Positions 33,101 through 43,231 of a DNA stretch of 64,000 nt are shown here, piece by piece (the first letter of the stretch is position 1; each line of letters begins with the position of its first letter). The stretch is from Odontesthes bonariensis (lineage: Eukaryota; Chordata; Actinopteri; Atheriniformes; Atherinopsidae): contig NC_134520.1 of the NCBI RefSeq assembly GCF_027942865.1, positions 5,901,501-5,965,500 on the forward strand, written 5' to 3'. The notes below the pieces were generated by a model that was given only the letters and a program-made list of their open reading frames with translations, had not been told where the DNA came from and ran no database searches. Made by a program: the position numbers and the translations under genes.

Positions 33101-33563
33101 GCAAAGAGTGGTGCTTTGTGGCAGGACAGAATGGAAATAAAGGGGAACTAGTTTTGGGTTGCAGTGTGCAAAAAAAAAAGTGATATGAAACAGTGAAAGT
33201 CAGAAGGGGAGTTTTAACTTTTAATTCATGTTACTTTAATGATGCGCACCAAAAGACATAGGCTCAAACAACCATATATTATTTACTTAGTTAGGATCAA
33301 CAGTTCATGAACAAGGACAACAAGGTCCCAGAATCATAATCATCTTTATGAAAACGTTAAAATCAACTGCCTGCTACATACACCATATAAATATATATAC
33401 ATATTTGAATATAATTAACTTACAAAACACAGAGTGCATACGCTCCTTGTATGGACTCACTGTCCCGGATAAGGAAGCTTCCATCTCTTGCTGCCTTGGA
33501 GAGTAAATTCTCAGCTGTGGATCGAGTTATATTGCCATGGTACCAAGGCTGATAACTTGACAT
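12141..33563 (-). CDS. inpp5d: SHIP1, SH2-domain inositol polyphosphate 5-phosphatase, 27 coding exons
   Basis: Minus-strand exons: 33563-33424, 32921-32858, 29536-29401, 29299-29158, 28247-28107, 28026-27936, 27848-27771, 27662-27585, 27469-27346, 24851-24745, 24626-24524, 24445-24249, 24160-24043, 23947-23851, 19866-19728, 19515-19407, 19314-19226, 18889-18808, 15473-15384, 15305-15195, 15108-15029, 14935-14848, 14766-14620, 14532-14469, 14379-14182, 12692-12253 and 12181-12141. They sum to 3294 nt in one frame, 1097 residues (human about 1189). The SH2 domain (about 1-105) has the FLIR arginine motif. The 5-phosphatase domain (about 395-690) shows [15 protein letters not shown] and [10 protein letters not shown]2-like region follows, then NPNYMG (near 885), NPLYGS (near 950) and proline-rich PPVPTPR/RPPLPAK sites. 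Two NPxY motifs indicate SHIP1, since SHIP2 has one. The enzyme turns PI(3,4,5)P3 into PI(3,4)P2 at the membrane and damps immune-receptor signalling. The exact start is slightly uncertain. Confidence 0.96.
12890..14130 (+). mobile_element. Degenerate Tc1-like DNA transposon in an inpp5d intron
   Basis: Plus-strand sequence matches a common fish Tc1-family element from its 5' UTR (gtgtcaacagg) through a broken transposase. Fragments resembling a Tc1 transposase appear around 13360-13460 and 13540-13650. The C-terminal part contains the DWPACSSDM...IENLWRVLK segment near 13780-13845. The 3' end resembles the usual tail near 14090-14120. Several frameshifts and stops show it is dead. The ends are approximate. 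Confidence 0.75.
15565..15797. repeat. 48-bp minisatellite, about 4.9 copies
   Basis: Units start at 15565, 15613, 15661, 15709 and 15757. Each begins ctctgttttaaccaaag and carries cgtgctctgtctgaacag at its end. The last copy is truncated after about 41 bases. Units differ by only one to three substitutions, such as t/c in the first unit and a tgtgct variant in the third. As 48 is a multiple of three, the array reads through without stops in more than one frame on both strands. It is intronic and not conserved coding sequence. Confidence 0.93.
17340..17600 (+). repeat. Unclassified interspersed repeat, copy 1
   Basis: The segment contains gacaaaggaaatgtatttga and, about 75 bases on, gtagtctgagctct. 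It aligns by eye with 49945-50220 in a myo7b intron, sharing the same blocks in order: the cagacaaaggaaat block, a caagta/ctat block, the ggt-gggt-gtagt-gagctct block and a terminal actccacg/actccatg block. No coding capacity or inverted ends were found. The family is unknown to me. Confidence 0.55.
18190..18400 (+). mobile_element. Tc1-like transposon fragment
   Basis: The plus strand encodes fragments typical of a Tc1 transposase C-terminal half, including a segment resembling ...IFQQDS and, in a shifted frame, [12 protein letters not shown]. Frame is not maintained and both ends are missing. It is a dead fragment inside inpp5d intron 18. Confidence 0.5.
19867..23850 (-). other. inpp5d intron 14 (4.0 kb)
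   Basis: This is the largest inpp5d intron and splits the phosphatase domain. A piece near 20050-20220 resembles non-coding parts of a fish Tc1-family repeat. Otherwise I see only AT-rich sequence with A/T homopolymers and no exon, RNA gene or classifiable element. Confidence 0.5.
26003..26622. mobile_element. hAT-like MITE in inpp5d intron 9
   Basis: The left end reads CAGGGGTCGGCAACCTTTAA at 26003, a familiar hAT-type terminus. The right end is a degraded inverted copy (gccgcgggttgtataaccctg) ending at 26622. Candidate 8-bp target duplications are ggttaagg (25995-26002) and tgttaggg (26623-26630), matching at six of eight positions. The interior is AT-rich with no transposase, so the element is non-autonomous and old. 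Confidence 0.7.
29900..30620 (+). mobile_element. Degenerate Tc1-like transposon in inpp5d intron 2
   Basis: The reading frame starting near 29930 encodes [17 protein letters not shown], a Tc1 transposase helix-turn-helix segment also seen at 47820-47870 and 63610-63650. Later pieces, out of frame, resemble the transposase centre (about 30180-30360) and the [12 protein letters not shown] segment near 30455-30500. Multiple stops and frameshifts make it inactive. Ends are approximate. Confidence 0.75.
31963..32528. mobile_element. TTAA-flanked non-autonomous DNA transposon (MITE)
   Basis: The left end reads TTAAAGGTGGGGTAGGGGAT and the right end is its near reverse complement, closing with TTAA at 32528. 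The terminal inverted repeat is roughly 20 bp with one or two mismatches. The interior (about 32150-32440) is CG-richer than the surrounding intron and includes short direct repeats of gctcgtgcac and of actaaat. No transposase was found. TTAA termini suggest piggyBac or Kolobok mobilisation. Confidence 0.75.
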
Positions 33564-36469
33564 CCTGTTTCTCACCCAAGTGTCCAAATTGAAGTATGTT
33601 GCATCTGCCTTAAAAAAAAAACTTACTCCGACACACCAACGTAGACCTGGTTTTTCTATTTTTTGGCTGTTTTCATCTTCTCATGTTGCGTACTTGAAGT
33701 TCTTTCTTTCACTTGATCATCCTCTGCCTTCTTAAACTGTAAAAGGAAGCTGCTACTAGCTCTACTCTGAACTTCCTCATTTGAGCAGTTACAGAGAGGA
33801 GGGCCCTGGTGCCTCCACTCTGCCTGCTGTATCACAGATCCCCAGAGCTGTAAAATGGAAATGCAGACTTTGGCTTGCACAGGAGCAGTCTTCATCGCAT
33901 TTTTCTTATGATTAACAAACACATATAGTTCTGTAGATTGTGTACACTTATTTGTTAATGTGCACTGTTCAGAAAGTAGTGTTGTCATGTATAAAAAAAT
34001 GAACTAAAAGAAGTGTAAATGGGAAGTAAGAGTAAACGAAAAACTGGAAAAAGGTACTTAGTTGTTGCATTGAACGAGTTTAAGCTCACAATACAAGAAG
34101 CTTCATTTGGTTTTCAGTTGCATTTTTTAACTCTCAAATTATCTTTGGCCTTTGACTGACAATAAAACAAGCACACATATTTATCCAGAGGCTCTTGCCT
34201 GAGTCTAAAAGCCAAGCTTTTAATGATTTGAATCAGGAGAGCTTGCAGGTTCTGTGGAGTACATACATTCAGGAAATACAAGTTTAGAGTGGTTTGCCGT
34301 GTTCATGTGATGGACAGGAAGTCTTGCAAATAAGAGGAGGAAAATAAGCCGCTCACAAACCACAATGTTGGTCACATGATATGAAAACAGAACTACATGG
34401 TGACGAGTCACTGCACCCTTGGAGGTTTCTTCCCCTGTACTTGAAATAACTTTGACGCTTTCACGGAGAGGACGTCAACACCGACGTCAATCAAACTTTT
34501 GCTTTCTGGACCAAATAACTGAAATGCTGAGTTGATGTTTCCCTTTACCAACAGTAAAAAGCAGATGTATTTATATGGAACTTGTATGTAATATACTTTT
34601 AAAATTGCTGAAGAACATTCAAGAGACATCTTATTTATCTGTTTCTCCATGACTCAATCTTGCCCATTTTTTTTCAAATTAAACGTCATGAATAAAAAGT
34701 TGTAGGTTTGCCATACAGTAGTCCAGAACAAATAACATAGAGGAGTTGTTAGGAAGCTGGATGAAGATGTATACAGGCAAAATTAATGTGATGCTGATGT
34801 TTTGCAGCATTTAAAAAAAAATGAAATCCTGGTTTAATGGATCATTCTCTACTTTCTGCATGTAAACACTTGACAGTGAACAATACTCCGAGGTTTTTGA
34901 CACCTACCTAGCAACCTATCATTTGCAGTCAATACTTGATTAACATATTATTAGCACTTTTTTATGACTAGTCGATGCATTTTTTTGTGATTGTGGACAA
35001 AACCGAAAGTCTATAGTTTTAGTTTTTGACCAAAGTACTGGACAAAATGTTTGACTTGACAGTTCAGAATATGTAAAAGCAAGCAAACAAACAAAACAAA
35101 AAAAAATCTCCAAAGTTCTTGTAGTTTTCATAAGGATCAAATTTCTCTATTATTTAGTTCCAGATACTTCAGTCTGGATTAAAGAGTCATGTTGCCAGCA
35201 ATGCTAAATACACCTTAAACCTAAATAAAAGCAACACACATGACAATAACCAATACAGATTTATTTAATTTGGCTTACAATGCAAAACATCAACAGGAAA
35301 TATAGGCTACATTAAAAGTTCAGTATGTACATATTTGATTGGTAAGTCTGTCACATCGACTCGACCTCCACCTCTCTCCAATCTCCAATCTCCCTATATG
35401 CAGTGAATGGAAGGAAGATTATGCATGTATATATAATTCTATTACCAGAAATGGCATTTGGAACTAGTAGACTAGAGCTTGTAGAAAAAAGAAAGAAAAA
35501 AAAACTTCCAAGAGATCTATAGCTCAAGGTGAGTGCCATTTAAAAAGCATTTGTTTCTTACATGAAATGACAAGTCATTTCATGCATTTTGACCACAGTT
35601 CATGATGGGTTCAAAAGCTAAATTTACTCCTTTTTGATCAGCTTCTGGCTGTCCATTTGAAGAGAAAAAAAAGTAGCATAGTTACCATGAATTAACCGAC
35701 CAAGCTAGCTAGATAGCACTATCGTTAGCTATTAAATTAGCATTGCCCCAACTTCTCCAACTATGGTCACATTGGGCTCAAAAAACCCATGATAGCCTGG
35801 GTCGCATTCCAAATTTCATATTGCTTCATACCAATGGTCCACAAACAAACAGGTGATGACATGATGGCTACATCTATCTCTTTATTAGTCTATGATATAA
35901 AGCTTTTGAAAGAGCAACAAGTTATTATGTTTCTAATCTAAATCAAAACAGAAGTTGTTCCACTGGCAGCTGGGATTGGCTTCTGCTCCCCCGTGACCCT
36001 GAATATGATAAAAAATAAAAGAGCTGGTATTGGACACTTAAATTAAGCTTTGGTTCCTTGGAACCATATGGAACAACGAATACCTCTGATAGAAACAACC
36101 CATGCAAAATGGTGATGACAATGAAACTCCAGTAATAGAAACATGATCAATATATATATTCACAACAGTTAACAGTTGTTTGTTGATTCTACTTTTAAGC
36201 ATGCTCAAGGAATATGCAATTTAAAAAACACTAAGTGTGGTGTTTTATAGTCCTGACACCCTCTGCCAATCACAGAAATTATATACGTCCATGAGGGTTC
36301 ATTGAATGGGTTGTACGGTGGATACCAGAATTGGGCTTTGATTTCATTCTTTGATTTTTCATCCTGCATCTTCAGTTGGCAAAGGCAATAGTCCAGGAAA
36401 AGTCAAATCAAAGTTGGATTTGCTTCAAAAGTATTTAAATGACTCAAATCTTTTTAACATCCCTTTTCC
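33564..36469. other. Spacer between inpp5d start and gpr17 stop
   Basis: The 60 bases next to the inpp5d start remain open in frame back to a polypyrimidine-AG at about 33613. They may be 5' UTR or an upstream-extended exon. Beyond that I see no conserved coding sequence. The part next to gpr17 is likely its 3' UTR; AATAAA on the minus strand occurs at plus-strand TTTATT 35881-35886. No classified repeat was recognised. Confidence 0.45.
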
Positions 36470-37486
36470 TCAGAACTCAGACTTAGCACTCAGGGAGCTC
36501 TCGTGTGTTCCCTTTAACTCTCCACTGGTGGCTGCAGACATCCCTGCCTTATCTTTACAAAGCAGTCGCCTTAGAGTGCTGCGGAATTTCTCTGCCCCAA
36601 ATAGGTAGACCAGCGGATCCATGGCACCATTCAGGCATGTGAGGGATGAGGTGAGGCGGTTGGCCATGCTCAGGGCTCTGCGTGTCTGACAGGAAACGTC
36701 AGGATGGTTGTAGCCTAGAATGAAGGTGGCCCTGCTCATATGATAAGGAAGAAAACAGACCACGTAAATGAGCATGACCACACCAATGGTGCGCAGAGCC
36801 CTCAGCTTAAGGGCTGGCTCTAACCTAGAGCCCCGATGCAGGCTGTGGATGATGAGTAGGTAACAGGACAAGGTGGCAAGGAAAGGTGGTGTGAAGGCCA
36901 CAGCCAGAGAGATTAATGCATTGCGTGAGGCCTTCTCTCGGTACAGCTGCAAACACACTGTTGTGTTGTCCACTTGCGCAGTCTGATGGGTGACAAGCAG
37001 TGGAGCCATGGAGACAGTAACCAGGACCCATAAAGAGAAGCTGATGATGTGAGCATAGCGACCATGACGAACCTTCAGTGACCTCACAGCATGAACCACA
37101 GCCAGGTAGCGATCTGCCGCCACACAGGCCAGGAAGTACAGGCTGGCATACATGTTGACATAAAACAAAAAGCCCACCACCCTGCAAGAAACTTCACCCA
37201 GGGGCCAGTGGCCTCCTGTGAAGTGGTAGGTAGCTCTGAGTGGGAGGATGATCACGTATGATAGGTCTGCCACAGCCAGATGAATTAGGAAGACATTGGC
37301 AGGAGAGGACACTCCACGTTGACGAGAAAAGATCCAGAGAGCCAAACTGTTGCCACTCAGTGCCAGAACAAAAACCACAATGTAGAACCATCCAAATAGC
37401 TGGTTCTCAATTGTGGTCTCTACTGCAGCACAGCTCTCTGATGACTGGTTTGACAGCAGAGACAGTTCCACTGTAGTGGACTCCAT
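36470..37486 (-). CDS. gpr17: GPR17, P2Y/CysLT-like class A GPCR, single coding exon
   Basis: From the ATG at 37486 the frame encodes 338 residues, against 339 for the short human GPR17 form. A longer open frame reaches 37510, but a splice acceptor (tttcctcag) lies 8 bases upstream of the chosen ATG and interrupts it, so I prefer MESTTVELSL as the N-terminus. Seven hydrophobic segments are visible. Landmarks are GNSLALW (TM1), LAVADLSY (TM2), ADRYLAVVH (the DRY box), FLPYHMSR (TM6) and DPLVYLF (TM7, DPxxY as in P2Y receptors). An N-glycosylation site NQSS and the C-terminal tail HESSLSAKSEF closely match human GPR17. In mammals it is a plasma-membrane receptor marking oligodendrocyte precursors and coupling to Gi; its physiological ligand is disputed. 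It lies next to myo7b, as GPR17 lies near MYO7B in mammals. Confidence 0.96.
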   Translation of the reverse strand: MESTTVELSLLSNQSSESCAAVETTIENQLFGWFYIVVFVLALSGNSLALWIFSRQRGVSSPANVFLIHLAVADLSYVIILPLRATYHFTGGHWPLGEVSCRVVGFLFYVNMYASLYFLACVAADRYLAVVHAVRSLKVRHGRYAHIISFSLWVLVTVSMAPLLVTHQTAQVDNTTVCLQLYREKASRNALISLAVAFTPPFLATLSCYLLIIHSLHRGSRLEPALKLRALRTIGVVMLIYVVCFLPYHMSRATFILGYNHPDVSCQTRRALSMANRLTSSLTCLNGAMDPLVYLFGAEKFRSTLRRLLCKDKAGMSAATSGELKGTHESSLSAKSEF

Positions 37487-38239
37487 TTTTGTACCTGAGG
37501 AAACAGACAAATTGCATTTATATTAAAAGCGAAACTTAACTTTAGCTAGACATTTTTCTTTCTTATAAATAAGGTATCATTCACACTTTTGCTGTACACA
37601 TAAGATCAGATATTTACATAAATTGTAGGCTACAGAACAATCAACAGTCAAGAACTTTTGAATGCAAGAAAAGAGAAAAAAAGAATGTTAATTGTTAGTA
37701 TTCTGAAAGCAAACTACCTCAGTGACAGGAAACCTTGAGAACGAAACCCTGTCAATATACACTGAATAGACAACAGGCAGGAAGAGCTTTTGTCACTGTG
37801 CCAGTCTCACAAGGTAACAATGAATGTCAGTGTCTCTGGTTAATGTGCCAATGCCCTCAGAGAACATAAGTGCTTCATTATAGAAGCACAATATTGGAGT
37901 GCTTCTATAAAGTCCAGAGAGTCAGAGCAACTCAGGTTTGCAACAACTGACTTATCTGGGATGGCAAACTCATGATTGTACAGTATTACACTCATTTTGA
38001 ACCACTACAGGTAAACTTGTGTATTTGAAGTAATGCTGTGCCACTATATTCAGTGTAACATTGTAGCGTAAAACTAAACATGAAATGTTGTAGAATTACC
38101 TTCTACATAAGCAGAAGTTTAAAAAAATTTCTATCACTTTTATCTCTGTATGTAACTTTAAATCCCTGCCTGTTGGCTTAGCCAGAAAACAAATGCACCT
38201 GACAACACCGTTAAAGCTTGCTAATCAGAATTTTATCCA

Positions 38240-38345
38240 ATACAATCCAACTTTATTTGTAAAGCTCTTTAAAAACAACACAGTGTGCCCAAAGTGCTTT
38301 ACACAGATATAAATACAAAGTGAAACATTAAAACCATAAAACAAT
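38240..38345 (-). mobile_element. Probable retroposon 3'-tail fragment
   Basis: The segment ccaactttatttgtaaagct followed by ...cccaaagtgctttacac is typical of the reversed 3' end of abundant fish LINE/SINE families. It is short and without coding sequence. The assignment rests on resemblance only. Confidence 0.4.
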
Positions 38346-40056
38346 ATAAAAAAGTCTTGTTGGCCTAATTTATATAGCCTACCCAGACTTGCTGCCCAGA
38401 AAGTCAATAAGAAGGTTAGGTAAGTATATCTGAAGTTTTCACTGTATAATGTATTATCAAGGTAGCAATAACTTTAAATGTGTATAATTAAGCCATATAG
38501 TTTGTTAACTTATTCGTTTGTTGAACTTCCTGGCATAGAGTGTGAAAAAACTTTCGGAATCAAAATGACAGACTGGGAGTCCTGAAATCCAAAATGCAAA
38601 GCAGAACGAATAAGAAGCTAAACTTGATTTGGCATGGGGCAGAAAAGTCCACAAGGAATAACAACAACAACAATATAGCAAAGAACTATAAAGAAATCTA
38701 ATTGTATATATACTGAAGTAGCTGACAAACCCAATGCAGGTGAATAGCAATGAGTTACAACCCAAGGACAGGAAGTAAAGAAAAAGCAAGAGTTTCTAAG
38801 ATGCTAACAGTGGTGACGGTGGACACCTCGTGACTGGATTGTAATGGGCAGACTCAGGGACAGTGTTAACAAAGTACATTAACATTGTACATTGTAATAG
38901 GTCCTAAATTTAATTGCAAATTTCTGTTTCATCACACTTCTTCAAAGATGGTTAAAGGTTAAGTTGGGGATGAAATGGACATATTTCAATATTCTCTCTA
39001 GGATTTTACATTGTTTTCAACTATTCAGCCACACCTATAAAATGACCACCAACTTGGTTGTACAAATTTGGCAAACTCTAACTGTCCACTCCTTTTTGCC
39101 TCTATCTGTTTGCTCTTTTTTCTGTTGCTTTCACAAGATATCTAACATGCATCACTGGGGTGTGACGAACAAAGTCTGACTTTTATTAAGCCAAGGCAAA
39201 GATTGTGGTGGATCCAGCACCATGTGCAACTAATGAATCTGTAATCCCACAGGTCAGATTTTTCCAGCTGAGGCGATATTCTAAAATGCATCATGTAAAT
39301 AGCTCAGCAAACAGGGAAATACAATTAAATAACACAGCAAAAACAACGAGGGTTGTCTTTGTCAGACTGGGATTAATCTCTTTTTCACCAGCTTGCTTTT
39401 GGTCCACGAGGAGCCAACCAGATGTAGCAGCAAGGCTCTTTTGAGTAAACGATGTGAGACCCACAATCAAAGGTTATTCTCAGTCAAGGTTCAGACTCTA
39501 AGCTTTCATTCTCCCAAAAGAAAAGGTCTGCAGCCCCAGCAGGGATAACAAACCAGTAGCGGAACAGCTGAATGGAAAAGCCGTCTTACATCTTTCTGAG
39601 GACTAATCCTAAAGAGAGACAATCCTGAAATTTGCCTTCATCACAGTGATCTGGTTATGCAGATCTCTGCAGGCGAAGAGAAGACCGAGCCTTCTGGCGT
39701 TGGTCCTTTTCAAAACTGAGACAGCTGCAATGTTTGGAATCCACTATAGCTAACTGGAATAAATTAATGTGAAATTGTGAAACTGGATTAAATGACAATC
39801 AACCGCCAAACATTAGAAGCTGATAGACTGCCATTACTTTAAAAAAAATAAGTAAAAATACTCAGCTTTTAAGGGGTTTACCAAAATGGCTAAAAATGTG
39901 ACATTAAAAAGGAATTTATTTGACAAATACTACAATCGTAAGCCGGATCATTATAAGCGGTCATTTATTCTATCCCGTTCTAGTTTACACACACATTAAT
40001 CACTTTTTTTGGGTGGTAAAGCTATCACACAATAAATAGATACAAAGAAAACTTAC

Positions 40057-40130
40057 CAGAAATCCTGTGAGGAAAAGTTTTGCTGCTTGCAAGCAAAGTG
40101 GATAACAGTCAGTACAGGGGCAGGGAGCTG
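40057..40130 (-). other. gpr17: Candidate 5' non-coding exon of gpr17
   Basis: The gpr17 coding exon begins with a splice acceptor, so an upstream exon is expected. On the minus strand a strong donor (ctg|gtaagt) ends at 40057, preceded by sequence without a good ATG frame. It is the best donor I noticed upstream, but distance and identity are inferred, and the upstream boundary is a guess. Confidence 0.25.
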
Positions 40131-43100
40131 TGTGTGGACCAAAGTGGAGACAGGGAGTTTATCTGCAGCTCTGTGGAAGAACTGGTGCTCTGACACAAAG
40201 AATGCTTTCCTCTAACCCCTCTTCTCTCCGTCAAGATGTCCTCAGGAATGAGACTGAAGCTCTTTTTGTCTCAACAAATTTGATAACAGAAAGGGAGTCC
40301 CGATGGGAGCCTTTCGTTTGAACCCTGACCCCACCCTTTCTTTCTCCATCCCCTTTTCCTCAGAGAGCCACTTGTGTGCTCCACAATAGTTTGAGTCAGA
40401 ATAAGTAGTGCGTATTCGCAGCGGGAAGAAGAATGGAATGCCTCAGTCGCAATGAGTTGTCGGGTATGACTCCATGGAAACCAGGCTTGGTGGTGCACCA
40501 AGTGCCTTCAACATGAACACCCACCCTCCCGCTGATAGATAGAAGATGGACTGTGTTGTTAATTGTGAAGTTTATGACTGAAGTCTCAGAGATGATCTTT
40601 TTGTAGATGGTCTGTTAAATTCTAAAGAGGGCCCCATGCCCTATAGGACTGTTAGAAAAAACAAGTGCGAAAAGGGGGGATGCTTGGTGAAAACAGAGGC
40701 CCTTGTTGCTCTCTTGCCTCCTGGGGGCATCTTGAATTGGAATGCTCAAAATAATCAGTCACATAACCATCAGACAGATGTGGAGAAAGGACCCTCTGGC
40801 TGAGGGGGATAATATTTCTTTCATATGTGGTCTCACAGCTGTGTTTCAGACACATAATCCCTTTTTCTTCTATGTACCATCGATATGCTAATGGTATTCT
40901 ATAGACTTGAATGAAGCCACTATCTGCTTGGGAGTGTGGAGAGGCTTTGACATCACTACCCTGTTAATCTACTGCCAACTACTAATTGGGATGGGTCCCC
41001 CACCTTTGTTTGGCCTGTCCACTTTGTCTGCTGCGTGTCTGGTAACCCTGCAGCAAAAACATTTCCTTGTGTACGTGTTGTGTTTATGATTATAAATATT
41101 ATTCTTGCTGCTGAAAAGATTTTGCTCCATTTGGCTGTTAGATACCAGAAACTCTCACACACAATGACAAACCTGCATGAGTTTACTTTGAGTCCAAGTA
41201 GGCAAAGGTTTTTAATTAATCATTTTACTAATGATTCATGTAAAAACAAAAAAACAAAACCAAACAAACAAACAAAAAACAGAGAATGCTAAGTTAGCAT
41301 GCCTTAATGGCAAATGTTCTATTTTGGAGTAGTACAGAATCTTATAGGCAATCAACCTTACGAACACACTTTCATTGGGAAAATGTTTTTTATTTGACAA
41401 TTTTTGCAGAGAAAAATACAATTCTCATCAATAAATGTTTCATTAAATATTCTCACATGGGGACAAAAAAAATTACTCTAGCACTAAACAAATTTTTAGT
41501 TTTTGAAATCTATTAGTAGTACAGAGCAACGTTTCAATGAGAAGGCTCTAGTTTTGTGTGTGTAGTACATGAGCACAAGGGGTGGTGCAATTCACCCTGT
41601 GCAGCTGGTTTCATACCATTCCAGTCATCAATAGTTGGAGGCAGTGGGCCCCAAATAAGCTTAACAAAGTTCCAACAAAGGCAGTGAAAGAGACTGAAAG
41701 CTAGCAAACAGACAAGTAAACAATGTTTGGTTTAGAATTTAAAGATAAAAAAGAAAAAGTTATTATGAGTTAGTTATTATGAGAAGGTACATTCAGCATT
41801 CATGACTCTTTTGTATTGGTTGATCAAATGATCATTTAGGCTCTCTAAACTATAAACAAATGTAATCCAACCCACATGTGCACAAGCAGTTTTACTAAAG
41901 CAAATACTTTAAGATTAATGATCTTTTAAGTCTTACAGTGGGTGCTGCTTAAAGCCCTACAAACTATTTAATGCTCATAACAGTTGCATGTTTAGATATT
42001 TTTTTCAACAATGATAATCCCATTGTGACTAAAATGGCCTGTATGTAACTCTAGTATTTGAAACACAAGAACATCGTTCCCTCCCTTCTCTTCTTCTACA
42101 GGTGTGAGGAAGCCAGTTCTGCTGCTTCACTGAGTCAGGCAGACCCTCAGTCAACACCACTGAAGTGTATTTTTTCAAGCAGGAAAAGAAAGCCCTAAGC
42201 TTTATTTATCAATCAGGAGGTCCCTGTTATTAATGACAGTTCTGTCTCAGTAGATTAAAAACACTCGTTAGGAAACTTGTGCTGCATTTACAGTGTTGCT
42301 GTTGTCAGATGGAGAAACTAATCTAAAATCCGCCTGTCCCCTCTAACGTCTTGTTTCGTCCACTGTGCCTGTGTCTGCTGTGCAGTACTCTGCACGTTGT
42401 CCATGTGGTAAAAAAGACCCCCGGAATTCCTCCGTAATCAGGATTCCACATGTTGCATAGGAATAGAACACATAACAAAGGTTTGGCAGAGCAGACACAG
42501 TGCAGAGTGGAACCCTATAGTCTGAGTACAGCAAAAAACAGAGGGTAGCAAAACAGCAGTAGAGACTCTTAACTGAAGTAAAACAAATTTGCGCAGATAT
42601 GAGCCTTTGACTTTGCTACCTAAGCACAAAGCTAATAATGTGTTGCTAACTGCTAATGTCAGATGAATCTTGCTCCCCTTCACCATCCTGAAAAGTACGC
42701 CTAATTCTGCAAGATGACAAGATTGGTTCTAGGGAATTTTTATCTATGAAACTGCCTGACAGTGTGATTATGGGACGGTCACCGGTACACTGTACTTCCT
42801 CTGTGGGTATGCTCACCCATGGGATCGACTTATTAATTAATTTAAAAACAAAACAAAGGGATATGTTTTACATTTTGTCACCTTAGGGAAGTGTTGGTTC
42901 TGCAAAGGAAGAAGCACTTGTGAGCAGAAGTAATTGTTCATTTAAAAAAAAAAACCTAACTCCATTAAACATTTTTAGGGTTTAAACAAATTTGCAAATA
43001 AACAATTTTTTTCACTTGTGATTACTTGCTACTTGCTTGGTCACTTGGATATGTGCTGATAGAACCTTTTTTTAAATAAAAAAACTGAGAAATCGACCAC

Positions 43101-43231
43101 CGTTTACTTTCATGCAATAAATCAATGTCATTTTTACCACACGGCACAGATAAATTTGACTGTTCCTTCAAAAACAGCAAACTTATCCTGCGTTCATAAG
43201 CACAAGCTGCGTTGCTCTTGTACCACTGACT

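Larger units (their letters stand above)
37487..43231. other. Spacer between myo7b 3' end and gpr17
   Basis: This 5.7 kb separates two minus-strand genes. It should hold the gpr17 5' non-coding exon and promoter and the myo7b 3' UTR. A candidate polyadenylation hexamer for myo7b on the minus strand is plus-strand TTTATT at 42201-42206. Near 38240-38330 a stretch (atttgtaaagctcttta...aaagtgctttacaca) resembles the 3' tail of a fish retroposon in reverse. In mammals LIMS2 overlaps this position, but I found no LIM-domain exon here. Confidence 0.45.

Noticed and set aside
12141-33563. Assignment of the phosphatase gene as SHIP2 (inppl1)
   Set aside because: Two NPxY motifs (NPNYMG, NPLYGS), the SH2 sequence and the C-terminal end fit SHIP1. 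The SHIP2-type NPAY and SAM domain are absent.
33656-33988. Minus-strand frame of 110 codons just upstream of the inpp5d start
   Set aside because: It has no SH2 or other recognisable motif and no clear splice to the inpp5d exon. It may be chance.
36825-37391. Other minus-strand frames inside the GPCR gene
   Set aside because: They are shadows of the gpr17 coding frame, which matches the GPR17 family along its full length.
37487-43231. A possible lims2 gene, expected from the mammalian neighbourhood
   Set aside because: No LIM-domain cysteine/histidine pattern was found on either strand between gpr17 and myo7b.
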